From DATDMG01 sp036518955 (lineage in GTDB: Bacteria > Actinomycetota > Actinomycetes > Actinomycetales > Kineosporiaceae), in NCBI GenBank assembly GCA_036518955.1, contig DATDMG010000346.1, positions 1-27,621 on the forward strand: DNA of 27,621 nt, given 5' to 3'. A model generated the notes under the pieces. It saw only the letters and a program-made list of their open reading frames with translations. It made no database searches and was not told the origin of the DNA. Position numbers and translations under genes: made by a program. Numbering within the stretch: the stretch's first letter is position 1; every line of letters begins with the position of its first letter. This document shows positions 7,642 through 15,315 of this stretch, one piece after another.

Positions 7642-7813
7642 AGCTGTCACCTGATGGTGGTGTCCCGTCAGTGCGGGGGCTGCCCGCGCGTCGCGTCAGC
7701 GGCGCACGCTCGGCGGGTGAACGCGAACGCGCCGGCCCGACGCCTGCCCCATGGCGTGCCCGCCGACGCCGGCCGCCTGGAGGTCGGTGGCCCGGCGATC
7801 CAGGCCACGGGCC

Positions 7814-8053
7814 TCAGGAACGGGTCACGGTGACGGGACCGTCCGGGATCTCCTCCGCGTAGGTCAGCTGCCGCTCGGCCTCCCGCCGCACCAGGGCGAG
7901 GTGCTCGTCCGGCTGCCGGGCGTGGACTTGAGCGGCGGTCCGCCGCACCAGGCGGGCCACGGTCACCCGAGGGAAGCGAGGGTGCCGTTGGCGCAGCTCC
8001 ACCACGACCGCATCAAGATCGTCCATGGACTGGTGACCGCTGGGCGATCCCAT
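7814..8053 (-). CDS. small three-helix-bundle type protein
   Basis: A 79-residue protein. Its central part (ELRQRHPRFPRVTVARLVRR, then an Ala/Arg helix and a closing REAERQL helix) resembles the short three-helix dimerisation domain found alone in actinobacteria or fused in front of arsenate-reductase/tyrosine-phosphatase domains. The recognition is by pattern only. The start ATG at 8053 was chosen because GGGAG lies five bases ahead; in-frame upstream ATGs have no ribosome site, and an internal ATG (MDDLD) is also possible. It is convergent with the hsa operon and has no partner gene. Function unknown. Confidence 0.62.
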   Translation of the reverse strand: MGSPSGHQSMDDLDAVVVELRQRHPRFPRVTVARLVRRTAAQVHARQPDEHLALVRREAERQLTYAEEIPDGPVTVTRS

Positions 8054-8491
8054 GGCGCTCCCTGCCTGCCATCGCGGCTGCATCGGCGTGACGCTGCGAG
8101 TTCGTTCCTGTGGTGCCGTGGGTGGTTCCTGTGTCGCTCGGAATCAACGGTAGGGCATCCGCCGCCTTCCCGGCAGGGTGCACGAGGAACTGGCGCGGGA
8201 CTTTCCGGCGGCTGTGAGCAAGCACACCGGACGCCGGCACGACGCGGTGCGCCCGCCGCCGGGGGCGCGGCACCCCGGGCAGGGGTCAGGGGCGGGTACG
8301 GTGCGAGGGCCCGGCTGGTGTCCTGGCGCTCGCGGATCCTTACCGACTCATCAGCGCCCCCTGCGCTGCGCGCTCCTCACGTCGTCCAGTTCCGACGTCG
8401 CGGACCAAGGTCTCTGTTCTGACCGCAGTTGCGGATACGATCGTTCTCCTGTGGCTCCGAGTCCCGCCCCGACCACCCCCGGGAGCTAGTC
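8054..8491. other. non-coding stretch upstream of modB
   Basis: The 438 bases between the small minus-strand gene and the modA-like leader contain no frame with convincing coding character; a 103-codon frame at 8178-8489 is Ser/Pro/Arg-rich and has no ribosome site. A TACGAT box (8436-8441) overlapping the palindrome ACGATCGT (8437-8444) about 50 bases ahead of the GTG at 8492 could be part of the modB promoter. No -35 stands out. Confidence 0.4.
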
Positions 8492-8590
8492 GTGCGCCGC
8501 TGTCCGCCCACCATCCTGACCGCCGTCGCGGTGGCATCAACCGTGCTCACCGGTGCGACTGCGGGAGCGGCTCGGCGGCCGGCGGGATGA
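8492..8590 (+). pseudogene. signal-peptide-like leader ORF, probable remnant of modA
   Basis: A GTG-started frame with GGGAG six bases ahead encodes 32 residues: basic start (VRR), hydrophobic core (ILTAVAVASTVLTGATAGA), then RRPAG and a stop. This has the look of an export signal. It sits exactly where modA, the periplasmic molybdate-binding protein, is normally encoded before modB, and its TGA overlaps the modB ATG (ATGA, 8587-8590). The simplest reading is that the body of modA was deleted, leaving the signal peptide joined to the modB coupling site. It might instead be a working leader peptide that drives modB translation. Confidence 0.5.
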
Positions 8591-9483
8591 CCGCCTCCGT
8601 GACGGTGCCGCGGGCGGGCACCGGCGGACCGGGGCGACGCCGTCCCGGTCGTGCCGGTCGGGTGCCAGGTTCCGGGGCGGGCGTGCCCTGGCCGCTGGCC
8701 GTGCCGGCGATCTTCGGGGTGGCGTTCCTGCTGCTACCGCTCGCCGGGCTGCTGCTGCGCGCCCCGTGGCGGCAGCTGCCGCAGCTCCTGGCCACGGCCG
8801 AGGCGCTGTCGGCGCTCAGGTTGTCCCTGCTGTGCGCGACGGCGGCGACCGGGTTGTCCCTGGCGCTCGGCGTCCCGCTGGCCTGGTTGCTGGCCCGGGT
8901 CGACCATGGCTCGGTGAAGGTGGTGCGGGCCCTGGTCACCCTGCCGCTGGTGTTCCCGCCGGTCGTCGGCGGGGTGGCGCTGCTGCTCGCTCTCGGCCGC
9001 ACCGGGTTGGTCGGGCAGTACCTGGAGGCCTGGTTCGGGATCACCCTCCCGTTCACCACGGCAGGCGTCGTCGTCGCCGAGACGTTCGTGGCGATGCCGT
9101 TCCTCGTGATCACCGTGGAGGGCGCGCTCCGCTCCGCAGACCGCGGCCTGGAGGAGGCCGCCGCCACCCTCGGCTCGCGCCCGTTCGCCACCTTCCGCCG
9201 GGTCACGCTCCCCCTCGTCGCGCCCAGCCTGGTCGCCGGGGCCGTGCTGTGCTGGGCGCGAGCGCTCGGCGAGTTCGGTGCCACCATCACGTTCGCCGGC
9301 AACTACCCGGGCACCACCCAGACCATGCCGCTGGCGGTCTATCTGGCCCTGGAATCGGATCGGGACGCCGCGATCGCGCTGAGCCTGGTGCTGCTCGCGG
9401 TGTCCGTGGCGGTCCTGGCCCTGCTCCGGGACCAGTGGCTGCGCCCGCGCGCCCCGACCATCACCCGGCAGGGGCACCGGTGA
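8587..9483 (+). CDS. modB: molybdate ABC transporter permease (ModB)
   Basis: Inner-membrane permease of a molybdate/tungstate importer. The 298 residues have a 35-residue Arg/Gly/Pro-rich cytoplasmic start, then about six membrane segments (starting near residues 38, 83, 117, 155, 210 and 262) and the ATPase-docking EAA loop EEAAATLGSRPFATFRRVTLP, with ALGEFGATITFAGN and TQTMPLAVY downstream, both typical of ModB. The start overlaps the preceding leader frame. The partner genes are missing: modA is reduced to a signal peptide and no Walker A/B ATPase (modC) follows, so the transporter is incomplete here. Related CysT/ThiP permeases are alternatives, but the motifs favour ModB. Confidence 0.85.
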   Translation: MTASVTVPRAGTGGPGRRRPGRAGRVPGSGAGVPWPLAVPAIFGVAFLLLPLAGLLLRAPWRQLPQLLATAEALSALRLSLLCATAATGLSLALGVPLAWLLARVDHGSVKVVRALVTLPLVFPPVVGGVALLLALGRTGLVGQYLEAWFGITLPFTTAGVVVAETFVAMPFLVITVEGALRSADRGLEEAAATLGSRPFATFRRVTLPLVAPSLVAGAVLCWARALGEFGATITFAGNYPGTTQTMPLAVYLALESDRDAAIALSLVLLAVSVAVLALLRDQWLRPRAPTITRQGHR

Positions 9484-9588
9484 CCAGTACCGGCCGTGGG
9501 GTGCCGGCGTCCGGGGGGCGCACGCGGCGGTTGTTCGCCTCCACCCTGCGGATGCGGGACGATCCTCCGGGTGACGGCCTCGGGGGCC

Positions 9589-9612
9589 GGAGCAGTGGCC
9601 GGAGCAGTGGCC
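9589..9612 (+). repeat. 12-bp tandem duplication downstream of modB
   Basis: GGAGCAGTGGCC occurs twice in direct succession within the non-conserved DNA between modB and the next small gene. It may mark slippage in a decaying stretch where modC would be expected. Confidence 0.7.
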
Positions 9613-9646
9613 CGGACAGCGCGGCGGGAGTGGATCGGGAGGTGCG

Positions 9647-9853
9647 ATGCGGCGGTTGCAGCGGTTGGCGTTCTGGACCCTAGAGTTCGGCCTGCACCTG
9701 GCCGAGTACGCGCGTGAGGCGCGAGAGCAGCGGCGCGAAGCGGCTCGGACCGTTCGCCGCCCCCGTTCGGCAGCGCCACGGGAGGCCGGCTGTTACCCGT
9801 ACCACACCACGCTCCGGCCTGATCAGCTCGTGCACCCGGAAGATCTGCTGTGA
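9647..9853 (+). CDS. small hypothetical protein, 68 residues
   Basis: I do not recognise this protein. It starts at an ATG preceded by GGGAGG with seven bases spacing and has fairly high third-position GC. The N-terminal half is a predicted charged amphipathic helix (about 12-38, LEFGLHLAEYAREAREQRRE), the second half is Arg/Pro-rich and ends in HPEDLL. No signal peptide, membrane segment or cysteine pair. It follows the region where modC would be expected. It could be a chance frame; the ribosome site is the main support. Confidence 0.45.
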   Translation: MRRLQRLAFWTLEFGLHLAEYAREAREQRREAARTVRRPRSAAPREAGCYPYHTTLRPDQLVHPEDLL

Positions 9854-9911
9854 CCTGGTGACCCGGCCGACCTGAGGGCCGTAGCCGCAGCGTCGGCGGG
9901 ACCAAAGGCCT

Positions 9912-9929
9912 GGGTGCCCGAGGGCGCCC
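9912..9929 (+). terminator. hairpin in the convergent region before the phosphatase gene
   Basis: GGGTGCCC and GGGCGCCC pair into a stem of seven to eight base pairs with a very short loop. It lies between the 68-residue gene and the end of the minus-strand phosphatase gene and could act on transcripts from either side. No T tract. Confidence 0.45.
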
Positions 9930-10110
9930 CGGGTAGCCTTGCCGGTGCAGGCTGGGAACGTGGCCCGGGTCCTTCTTGGCCTGCACAAGTCCTCTCGCCG
10001 GTCGCAGGGTAGGAGATAACCGCGCACCGGCGCGCCCGGCTGTCCGCCTGCGCAACCCGCTGGACTCGGTCGCTCAGCTCGCCGCTCTCGGCCAGCTGAG
10101 CGCGGCGTCA

Positions 10111-10938
10111 TCAGCGGTGGCTGTAGCTCTCCTGCGCGAAGCCGGTCGGCAGGAGCGTGCTGAGCGGCGGCTCGGGGTCGTCGGCGGGCGGCGGCGGTGG
10201 CGAGGCCTCGTACAGGGGTGACAGGGACGGCGTGCGGGGGGTCGGTGACTCGACGGGCGGGACGGCGTCGTCACCAGGTGCCCCGTCGGCCGGTGCTTCG
10301 TCAGCCGGTACCCCGTCGGCCGGTGCGGCGTCGGACTCACCGCCGTCGGACTCACCGCCGTCGGACGGCGACGGGACCGCCGGCACGGCCAGCAGCGGCA
10401 TCACCGCGGCGAGGGCCGCCTCGATCTGGTCGATGATCTCGAAGAGCAGCGCCTCAGGACCTTCGACCGGGTCGGCGATGTCGAACTCGTCGCCCGGAGG
10501 GGCCACCAGATGGCCGCGGCGCGACGGCACCAGGTCGAGCATGCCGGTGATTCGATCGGGGACGGTCGTGCCCGCGACGTCGTCCGGTGTCAGAGTCGAG
10601 GTGAGCCAGGCCAGCTCGCGCCAGGTGAACACCCGGCCGAGCAGGGACGGCGAGGATGCCACCACGGCGTCCCGGTGCCGGCGTGTCGCGGTCAGGACAA
10701 GATCGGCACGGCCGGCGAGCTCGCGGGTGAGCAGCCGGGACCGGAACACCCCGTACATCGGGACGGGCAGCCCACGCCGAGCGAGTTCGACGGCCGCGGC
10801 GGGCCAGATGGGCAAGCCGGCGCGCGCTCGGAGCCCTGCGCTCCCGACCGGGTAGCCGGGCAGGTACTGGCGGGTGAGTACTTCCGCGATCGGCGACCGG
10901 ATCAGGTTCGCCGTGCACACGTGCAGTACTCCTCCCAT
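10111..10938 (-). CDS. low-molecular-weight protein tyrosine phosphatase-like protein with disordered tail
   Basis: The N-terminal 190 residues form an LMW-PTP/arsenate-reductase fold: the phosphate loop C8-x5-R14-S (VCTANLIRSP) stands at the start, and the late acidic motif DEFDIADP (general acid probably D156) near 150-157. Such enzymes in actinobacteria dephosphorylate tyrosine kinases of capsule or signalling pathways. The C-terminal 85 residues are unusual: Ala/Pro/Asp/Ser-rich, with repeats of SDGGE and APADG, probably disordered. I chose ATG 10938; an in-frame TTG at 10953 gives a longer form, and GGAGGAG lies just inside the ATG, so the exact start is uncertain. No kinase or exopolysaccharide gene is adjacent. 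It is divergent from the HtrA gene. Confidence 0.8.
   Translation of the reverse strand: MGGVLHVCTANLIRSPIAEVLTRQYLPGYPVGSAGLRARAGLPIWPAAAVELARRGLPVPMYGVFRSRLLTRELAGRADLVLTATRRHRDAVVASSPSLLGRVFTWRELAWLTSTLTPDDVAGTTVPDRITGMLDLVPSRRGHLVAPPGDEFDIADPVEGPEALLFEIIDQIEAALAAVMPLLAVPAVPSPSDGGESDGGESDAAPADGVPADEAPADGAPGDDAVPPVESPTPRTPSLSPLYEASPPPPPADDPEPPLSTLLPTGFAQESYSHR
10283..10372 (-). repeat. short direct repeats encoding the tail of the phosphatase
   Basis: Units related to CCGTCGGCCGGTGC (three copies, about 10283-10330) and CGGACTCACCGC (two to three copies, about 10331-10372) lie head to tail. They encode the APADG and SDGGE repeats of the phosphatase tail. Confidence 0.6.
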
Positions 10939-11180
10939 GAGCTCATTGTGCAAGGCGAAGCCGAGGTTGGCGCGGCGGGACCGCCCTGAACCCTCAGTTG
11001 CACCAGGGGCGTTGACCCTCCGCTAACACTGGTGTCGGGCTTGGTGTTCCGCTTGCGCCCGAGGTATGGCCCGGGGAGCGGGCGCGCCCCTCACGAGGGC
11101 ATCGCCGACGGCAGGCCGGGTTCCCAGGGCTTTCTCAGGATGCCGTCGTCTGCTGGTGCGGATCGCAGAGGCGGCACGGG

Positions 11181-12470
11181 GTGATGCAACCGATGGAACG
11201 GTACGACGACGAATCGGGCCCGGGCTGGGGTGTGGCGGGCCGGCGGCCGGCGATGCCCTGGGACGGGGCGACGACCGTTCCGCCGCCGCAGGGTCCGCGG
11301 CCGCCAGCGCGGCGCGGTGCGCGATGGCTGGGCCTCGCCCTGGTGGCGGCGACGGCGCTGGGCGGTGTCGGGTTGGCCGGGCGCGTCGTCTCGGCCGCAC
11401 ACGTGGTGTCCTCGCAGGTCCTCGACCGCCCGCACCGGTCCGCCGGTGCGAACCGGCCGGCCGGTGGCTGGAGCGGCTGGGGCGGGTTCACCTCCGAGGG
11501 AGGTTCCTCGATCGGCGGACGGGGCAGGTCCGCCAGCTCCCGGTCCGCGTTGACGGCGGCGACCGGGCGGCAGCAGGTCGGCATCGTCGACATCGATACC
11601 GTGCTCGGCTTCCAGGGCCGGGCGGCAGGCACGGGGATGATCCTCACCTCGGACGGCGAGGTGCTCACCAACAAGCACGTGGTCGACGGCGGGACCAGCA
11701 TGACGGTCACCGTGGCGGCGACCGGGCAGACCTTCCCGGCGCGGGTGATCGGCACGGACGCGCAGCACGACGTGGCTGTGATCAAGGTGCAGGGCGCCTC
11801 CGGGCTGCAGCCGGTCACGGTGGCGTCGCGATCGGTCGCGATCGGGGAGTCCGTGGTCGGCGTCGGGAACGCGGCAGGCCTCGGGGGGACCCCGAGCGCC
11901 GCCGCGGGCGCGGTGATAGCCCTCGATCAGGACATCGTGGCCACGGATGAGGGCGGTGGCGCCCCGGAGCGGTTGACCGGGCTGATCGAGACGGATGCGC
12001 CGGTGGCCCCGGGAGACTCCGGCGGACCACTGTTCGACGGCTCTGACCAGGTCGTCGGAATGGACACCGCGGGTACGGTCAGGGGCGGCCCGGACGCCTT
12101 CGCGGTGCCCATCGGCACTGCCCTGGCCGCCGTGAAACGGATCGAGTCCGGCGGCGGCGACTCCGCCGGCGCCGCCACCAGAGCGGGCTCGAGGGGCGCG
12201 CGGTCGGCCTACCTCGGCGTCCAGGTGCGGGACGGCTTCGGCGGAGCCTTGGTGGCCGGGGTGGTGCCCGGTTCTCCCGCCGCGGCAGCGGGTCTGGCGC
12301 CCGGTGACACCATCACCGGCGTCGACGGCCGCCCGGTCGAGTCGGTGGACGGACTCGCCGCGGTGATGGGATCGCTGTCGCCCGGCCGGCGGGTCGCCGT
12401 GACCTGGACCGACCAGGACGGCCGGAACCGGCACGCCCAGGTGTCGCTGGGCGGTGCACCGACCGGCTGA
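11181..12470 (+). CDS. membrane-anchored HtrA/DegP-like serine protease with PDZ domain
   Basis: Trypsin-like protease expected outside the membrane, handling damaged or signalling proteins. The 429 residues comprise a 45-residue cytoplasmic Pro/Arg-rich start, one membrane segment at about 49-67, a Gly/Ser-rich linker, the protease domain with H166 (LTNKHVVDG), D197 (AQHDVAVIK) and S280 (GDSGGP), and a C-terminal PDZ domain from about 340 (YLGVQVRDGFGG to VTWTDQDG). All three catalytic residues are intact. The start is ambiguous: GTG 11181, ATG 11184 and ATG 11193 lie close together and no strong ribosome site picks between them. It is a single-gene unit, divergent from the phosphatase. Family certain; which mycobacterial HtrA/PepD paralogue it matches is not clear. 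Confidence 0.88.
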   Translation: MMQPMERYDDESGPGWGVAGRRPAMPWDGATTVPPPQGPRPPARRGARWLGLALVAATALGGVGLAGRVVSAAHVVSSQVLDRPHRSAGANRPAGGWSGWGGFTSEGGSSIGGRGRSASSRSALTAATGRQQVGIVDIDTVLGFQGRAAGTGMILTSDGEVLTNKHVVDGGTSMTVTVAATGQTFPARVIGTDAQHDVAVIKVQGASGLQPVTVASRSVAIGESVVGVGNAAGLGGTPSAAAGAVIALDQDIVATDEGGGAPERLTGLIETDAPVAPGDSGGPLFDGSDQVVGMDTAGTVRGGPDAFAVPIGTALAAVKRIESGGGDSAGAATRAGSRGARSAYLGVQVRDGFGGALVAGVVPGSPAAAAGLAPGDTITGVDGRPVESVDGLAAVMGSLSPGRRVAVTWTDQDGRNRHAQVSLGGAPTG

Positions 12471-12499
12471 GGGGCACCGGCTGGCAGGTCCCGATCGGA

Positions 12500-12524
12500 G
12501 GCTGCGCGGCCGGGCGCGGCAGCC
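12500..12524. terminator. hairpin between the protease and SRPBCC genes
   Basis: GGCTGC and GCAGCC, extended inwards by GCG/CGC with one bulged base, form a stem in the 62-base gap between two convergent genes. It may terminate both. No T tract. Confidence 0.45.
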
Positions 12525-12532
12525 ACCCGCGG

Positions 12533-12997
12533 TCACTGACGCTCGACGAGGGCAGCCAGCCGGTCGAGCGATCCGCGCAGCTTCTCCGGTGTCGTCGCCC
12601 GGGCCCGCCCGAAGCGCTGCTCGTCGCTGAGCCGGCTCCAGTCGTAGGTATGGGTGACGCGGGTGCTTGCGGCGTCGATCGGCTCGAGTTCCCATCGCCA
12701 CAGGTGTCCCGGTGGCTGCCGCCCCGGCTCAGCCGGCAGCCAGGCGATGCGGCGGCCCTCGACGAACTCGACGACGTGGTTCTCCCGGACCTGGCCGTCG
12801 CGGGTGAGCGTCATGGCGAACACGTCACCGGTGCCGTGGACGCGCTGCCCGCCGGTCGCCTCGGCGAGGTTGTCGTTGCCGTCCCAGCGAGGCTGCTGGG
12901 ACGGATCCGCGATGAGCTCGAAGATCTGCTCCGGTGTCGCCGCGATCTCTCGGCTGGCACTGACGACCCGGCGATCCTCCGCCTGATGTCCTGTCAC
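12533..12997 (-). CDS. SRPBCC/START-like family protein
   Basis: A 154-residue protein with the helix-grip fold pattern of polyketide cyclase/dehydratase-like (SRPBCC) proteins: SREIAATPEQIFELIADPSQ at the N-terminus, a central WDGNDN turn, then beta strands (HLWRWELEPIDAASTRVTHTYDW) and a final helix (TTPEKLRGSLDRLAALVERQ). These proteins bind small hydrophobic ligands; the ligand here is unknown. The start GTG at 12997 is preceded by GGATGG; a TTG four codons upstream is possible. It lies 143 bases beyond ptsI on the same strand and is probably not part of that operon functionally. Confidence 0.78.
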   Translation of the reverse strand: MTGHQAEDRRVVSASREIAATPEQIFELIADPSQQPRWDGNDNLAEATGGQRVHGTGDVFAMTLTRDGQVRENHVVEFVEGRRIAWLPAEPGRQPPGHLWRWELEPIDAASTRVTHTYDWSRLSDEQRFGRARATTPEKLRGSLDRLAALVERQ

Positions 12998-13140
12998 CGG
13001 TCCATCCAAGCACCGGCTGGAGGACGACGGTGCGGAGGCCGACCCGGCCGACCGCGCCGCTGGACCGGGACCGCGCCGTCCGGTCGGCACCGAACCATCA
13101 TCGCGCCGTCCCGGCGGCGCGCCGAGCCCGTGGCGAGCGG

Positions 13141-14910
13141 TCAGAGCAGTTCGAGGACCTTCTGCTCGGCCAGCGCCCGGGCGGCGGCCCGGGCGGCGAC
13201 CGCGTCGCTCGCCGTCCGGGCGGCGGCGGCCAGCTGAACGCACTGGGCCAGCGAGTGCGCGCCGACGACCAGGCGGACCGCCGCGATCAGGCCGGGCGCC
13301 ATCGACAGCGACCGGACCCCCAGGCCGACCAGCACGCAGGCCAGCAGCGGGTCCCCCGCGGCCTCGCCGCACACGCCGACCGGCGTGGCGGTGCCCTGGC
13401 CCGCGGCGCCGACCGAGGCGATGAGGTCGAGCAGCGCCGGCTGCCACGGGTCGAGCAGGTCGGCGAGCTCGCCCTGCATCCGATCGGCGGCGAAGGTGTA
13501 CTGGGCCAGGTCGTTGGTGCCGATGCTGACGAAGTCGACCTCGGCGAGCAGCTGGTCGGCCCGCAGGGCCGCGGCCGGGACCTCGATCATCGCCCCGGCG
13601 ATGGCGAGGCCGTGCGTGCGCGCCTCGGCCACGAACGCGCGCGCCTCCGCCGGGGTGGAGACCATCGGCGCCATCACCCGGACGTCCGCGCCGGTCGCCG
13701 CGGCGGCCCGGCCGAGGGCCTCCAGCTGGCCGGCGAGCACCTGGGGGTGGCGGCGGCCGACCCGCAACCCCCGGACGCCGAGGGCGGGGTTCTCCTCGGT
13801 GCCCAGGTCGACGAACGCCAGCGGCTTGTCGGCGCCGGCGTCCAGGGTTCGCACCACGATCCGCCGTCCGGTGAAGGCGGCGAACACCTCCCGGTAGCCG
13901 GCCTCCTGCTCCTCGACGGTCGGCGCGGTCTGCCGGCCGAGGTACAGGCCCTCGGTCCGGAACAGGCCCACGCCCTCGCTGTCGACCTGGCAGGCGCGGC
14001 GGGCGTCGTCCGCGGTGGCGATGTTGACCAACAGCGCTATCGACGTGCCGTCCGCGGTGGTGCCCGGGCCGGACCCGGACGCGGCCAGCATCGCCCGAGC
14101 CTCGGCCCGGGCCCTGCCCTGGGCGAGGGTGCGCTCATCGGGGTCGAGGACCACCAACCCGGACGAGCCGTCCACGACGACGGGGGAGCCGTCGGTCAGG
14201 TCTCGCGCCCGGGCACACCGGACGACGGCCGGTACCCCCAGCCCCTTGGCCAGAATCGCGGTGTGGCTGGTCGGGCCGCCCGCCTCGGTGACCAGCGCGA
14301 GCACCTCCCGCGGATCGAGGGCGGCGGTGTCCGCGGGGGACAGGTCGTGCGCGACGAGGACGAACGGGTGGCCGGGGTGCGGGATGCCGGGCATCGGCTC
14401 GTCGAGCAGCACGGCCAGCGCCCGGTTGCGCACGTCGCGCAGGTCCGCGACGCGCTCGGCGAGGTAGCCGCCCGAGGCGGCCAGGATGTCGCAGAAGCCC
14501 TCGATCGCGGCGTCGAGGCTGGCTGCGGTGGGCCGGCCGGCGTCCAGCTGGGCCCGGACCGTGCTCAGCAGGCCCGGGTCCCGGGCCATCATCGCGGTGG
14601 CCTCGAGGACGGCGACCGCGTCGCCGCTGGCCAGGGCGGCGCGTTCCGCCAGGGAAACCGCGACCTGCTCGAGGGCTGCGGCGACGCGGTCGGCCTCGGC
14701 GGCGGGGTCGGGACCGGGCTGCTCGTCAGCCGGCGGTACGGGTGGCAGCCCGAGCCGGGCCACCGGTCCGACCGCGGTTCCGGGACTGACGCCCAGGCCC
14801 TGCAACTGGGCGGCGCCGCCGAGCGGCCGGGACGACCCGTCCGTTCCGCCGGAAGCGCCGGAAGCGCCGGAAGCGCCGGAGGGCCGGGGGGTGTCGGGGC
14901 GGTCGGACAT
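13141..14910 (-). CDS. ptsI: phosphoenolpyruvate-protein phosphotransferase, PTS Enzyme I
   Basis: Cytoplasmic Enzyme I takes phosphate from phosphoenolpyruvate onto its active-site histidine and passes it to HPr. H216 lies in the signature GGPTSHTAILAKGLG; the PEP-binding C-terminal barrel shows LFRTEGLYLGR, EVDFVSIGTNDLAQYTFAAD and the catalytic C514 in GVCGEAAGD. At 589 residues it is slightly longer than usual because of a 32-residue N-terminus with three GAS repeats. The ATG is one base past the HPr stop. As the last gene of the fructose operon it provides the general phosphate input. Confidence 0.95.
   Translation of the reverse strand: MSDRPDTPRPSGASGASGASGGTDGSSRPLGGAAQLQGLGVSPGTAVGPVARLGLPPVPPADEQPGPDPAAEADRVAAALEQVAVSLAERAALASGDAVAVLEATAMMARDPGLLSTVRAQLDAGRPTAASLDAAIEGFCDILAASGGYLAERVADLRDVRNRALAVLLDEPMPGIPHPGHPFVLVAHDLSPADTAALDPREVLALVTEAGGPTSHTAILAKGLGVPAVVRCARARDLTDGSPVVVDGSSGLVVLDPDERTLAQGRARAEARAMLAASGSGPGTTADGTSIALLVNIATADDARRACQVDSEGVGLFRTEGLYLGRQTAPTVEEQEAGYREVFAAFTGRRIVVRTLDAGADKPLAFVDLGTEENPALGVRGLRVGRRHPQVLAGQLEALGRAAAATGADVRVMAPMVSTPAEARAFVAEARTHGLAIAGAMIEVPAAALRADQLLAEVDFVSIGTNDLAQYTFAADRMQGELADLLDPWQPALLDLIASVGAAGQGTATPVGVCGEAAGDPLLACVLVGLGVRSLSMAPGLIAAVRLVVGAHSLAQCVQLAAAARTASDAVAARAAARALAEQKVLELL
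14848..14880 (-). repeat. 9-bp tandem repeat in the 5' end of ptsI
   Basis: GGAAGCGCC is repeated three to four times, encoding the GASGASGAS run at residues 12-20 of Enzyme I. It is in frame and lies ahead of the conserved domain. Confidence 0.7.
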
Positions 14911-14911
14911 G

Positions 14912-15193
14912 TCAGTTCCCGGTGGGTGCGGCGTCCAGGTCCTGCTCGAGCAGGGCCGCGAGCTGGTCGAGGGTCTCCTGTGCGCCCTCGCCCTCCGCGG
15001 CGAGCACGACCTCGTCGGCGTGGGCGACTGCGAGGGTCAGCACCAGCAGGATGCTGCTCGCGTCGACGGGGGCGCCGCCGATCTTCGCGATGGTGACCGG
15101 GACCGGTGCCTTGGCGACGGCCTGGGTGAAGAGCGCGGCGGGCCGGGCATGCAGCCCGACGCCGGAGCCGACGACGACGTGACGCTCTGGCAT
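14912..15193 (-). CDS. ptsH: phosphocarrier protein HPr
   Basis: Small phosphocarrier that takes phosphate from Enzyme I and gives it to EIIA. The 93 residues carry the active-site H15 in GLHARPAA and a serine at position 46 in VDASSILLVLTL, the site phosphorylated by HPr kinase in Firmicutes; whether it is used here is unknown. The ATG is preceded by GAGGAAGG. It lies 122 bases downstream of fruA and directly abuts ptsI. Length is typical. Confidence 0.95.
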   Translation of the reverse strand: MPERHVVVGSGVGLHARPAALFTQAVAKAPVPVTIAKIGGAPVDASSILLVLTLAVAHADEVVLAAEGEGAQETLDQLAALLEQDLDAAPTGN

Positions 15194-15315
15194 GACGAGA
15201 CCTTCCTCGTGGCGGCGCTGCCCGCCGGACGGCGTTGGCGGCCCGACGGGCGTGCGGAGGGACGGACGGGGGGGATGGTGCGGGGCGCAGGGGCGCCCGG
15301 CGGGTCGCCCCTGGG

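Noticed and set aside
8178..8489. 103-codon plus-strand frame upstream of modB
   Set aside because: No ribosome site, Ser/Pro/Arg-rich without domain pattern; probably chance.
9480..9683. GTG frame overlapping the modB stop as a possible modC
   Set aside because: The 67 residues have no Walker A, signature or Walker B motif and contain a tandem duplication; only the GTGA junction recalls modC.
9880..10025. Possible structured RNA or riboswitch in the region before the phosphatase gene
   Set aside because: Several short hairpins can be drawn, but the region is downstream of both flanking genes and matches no riboswitch class that I can recognise.
13030..15096. 688-codon plus-strand open frame opposite ptsI
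   Set aside because: Composition is Arg/Gly/Asp/Val-rich shadow; ptsI and HPr on the minus strand explain the coding bias.
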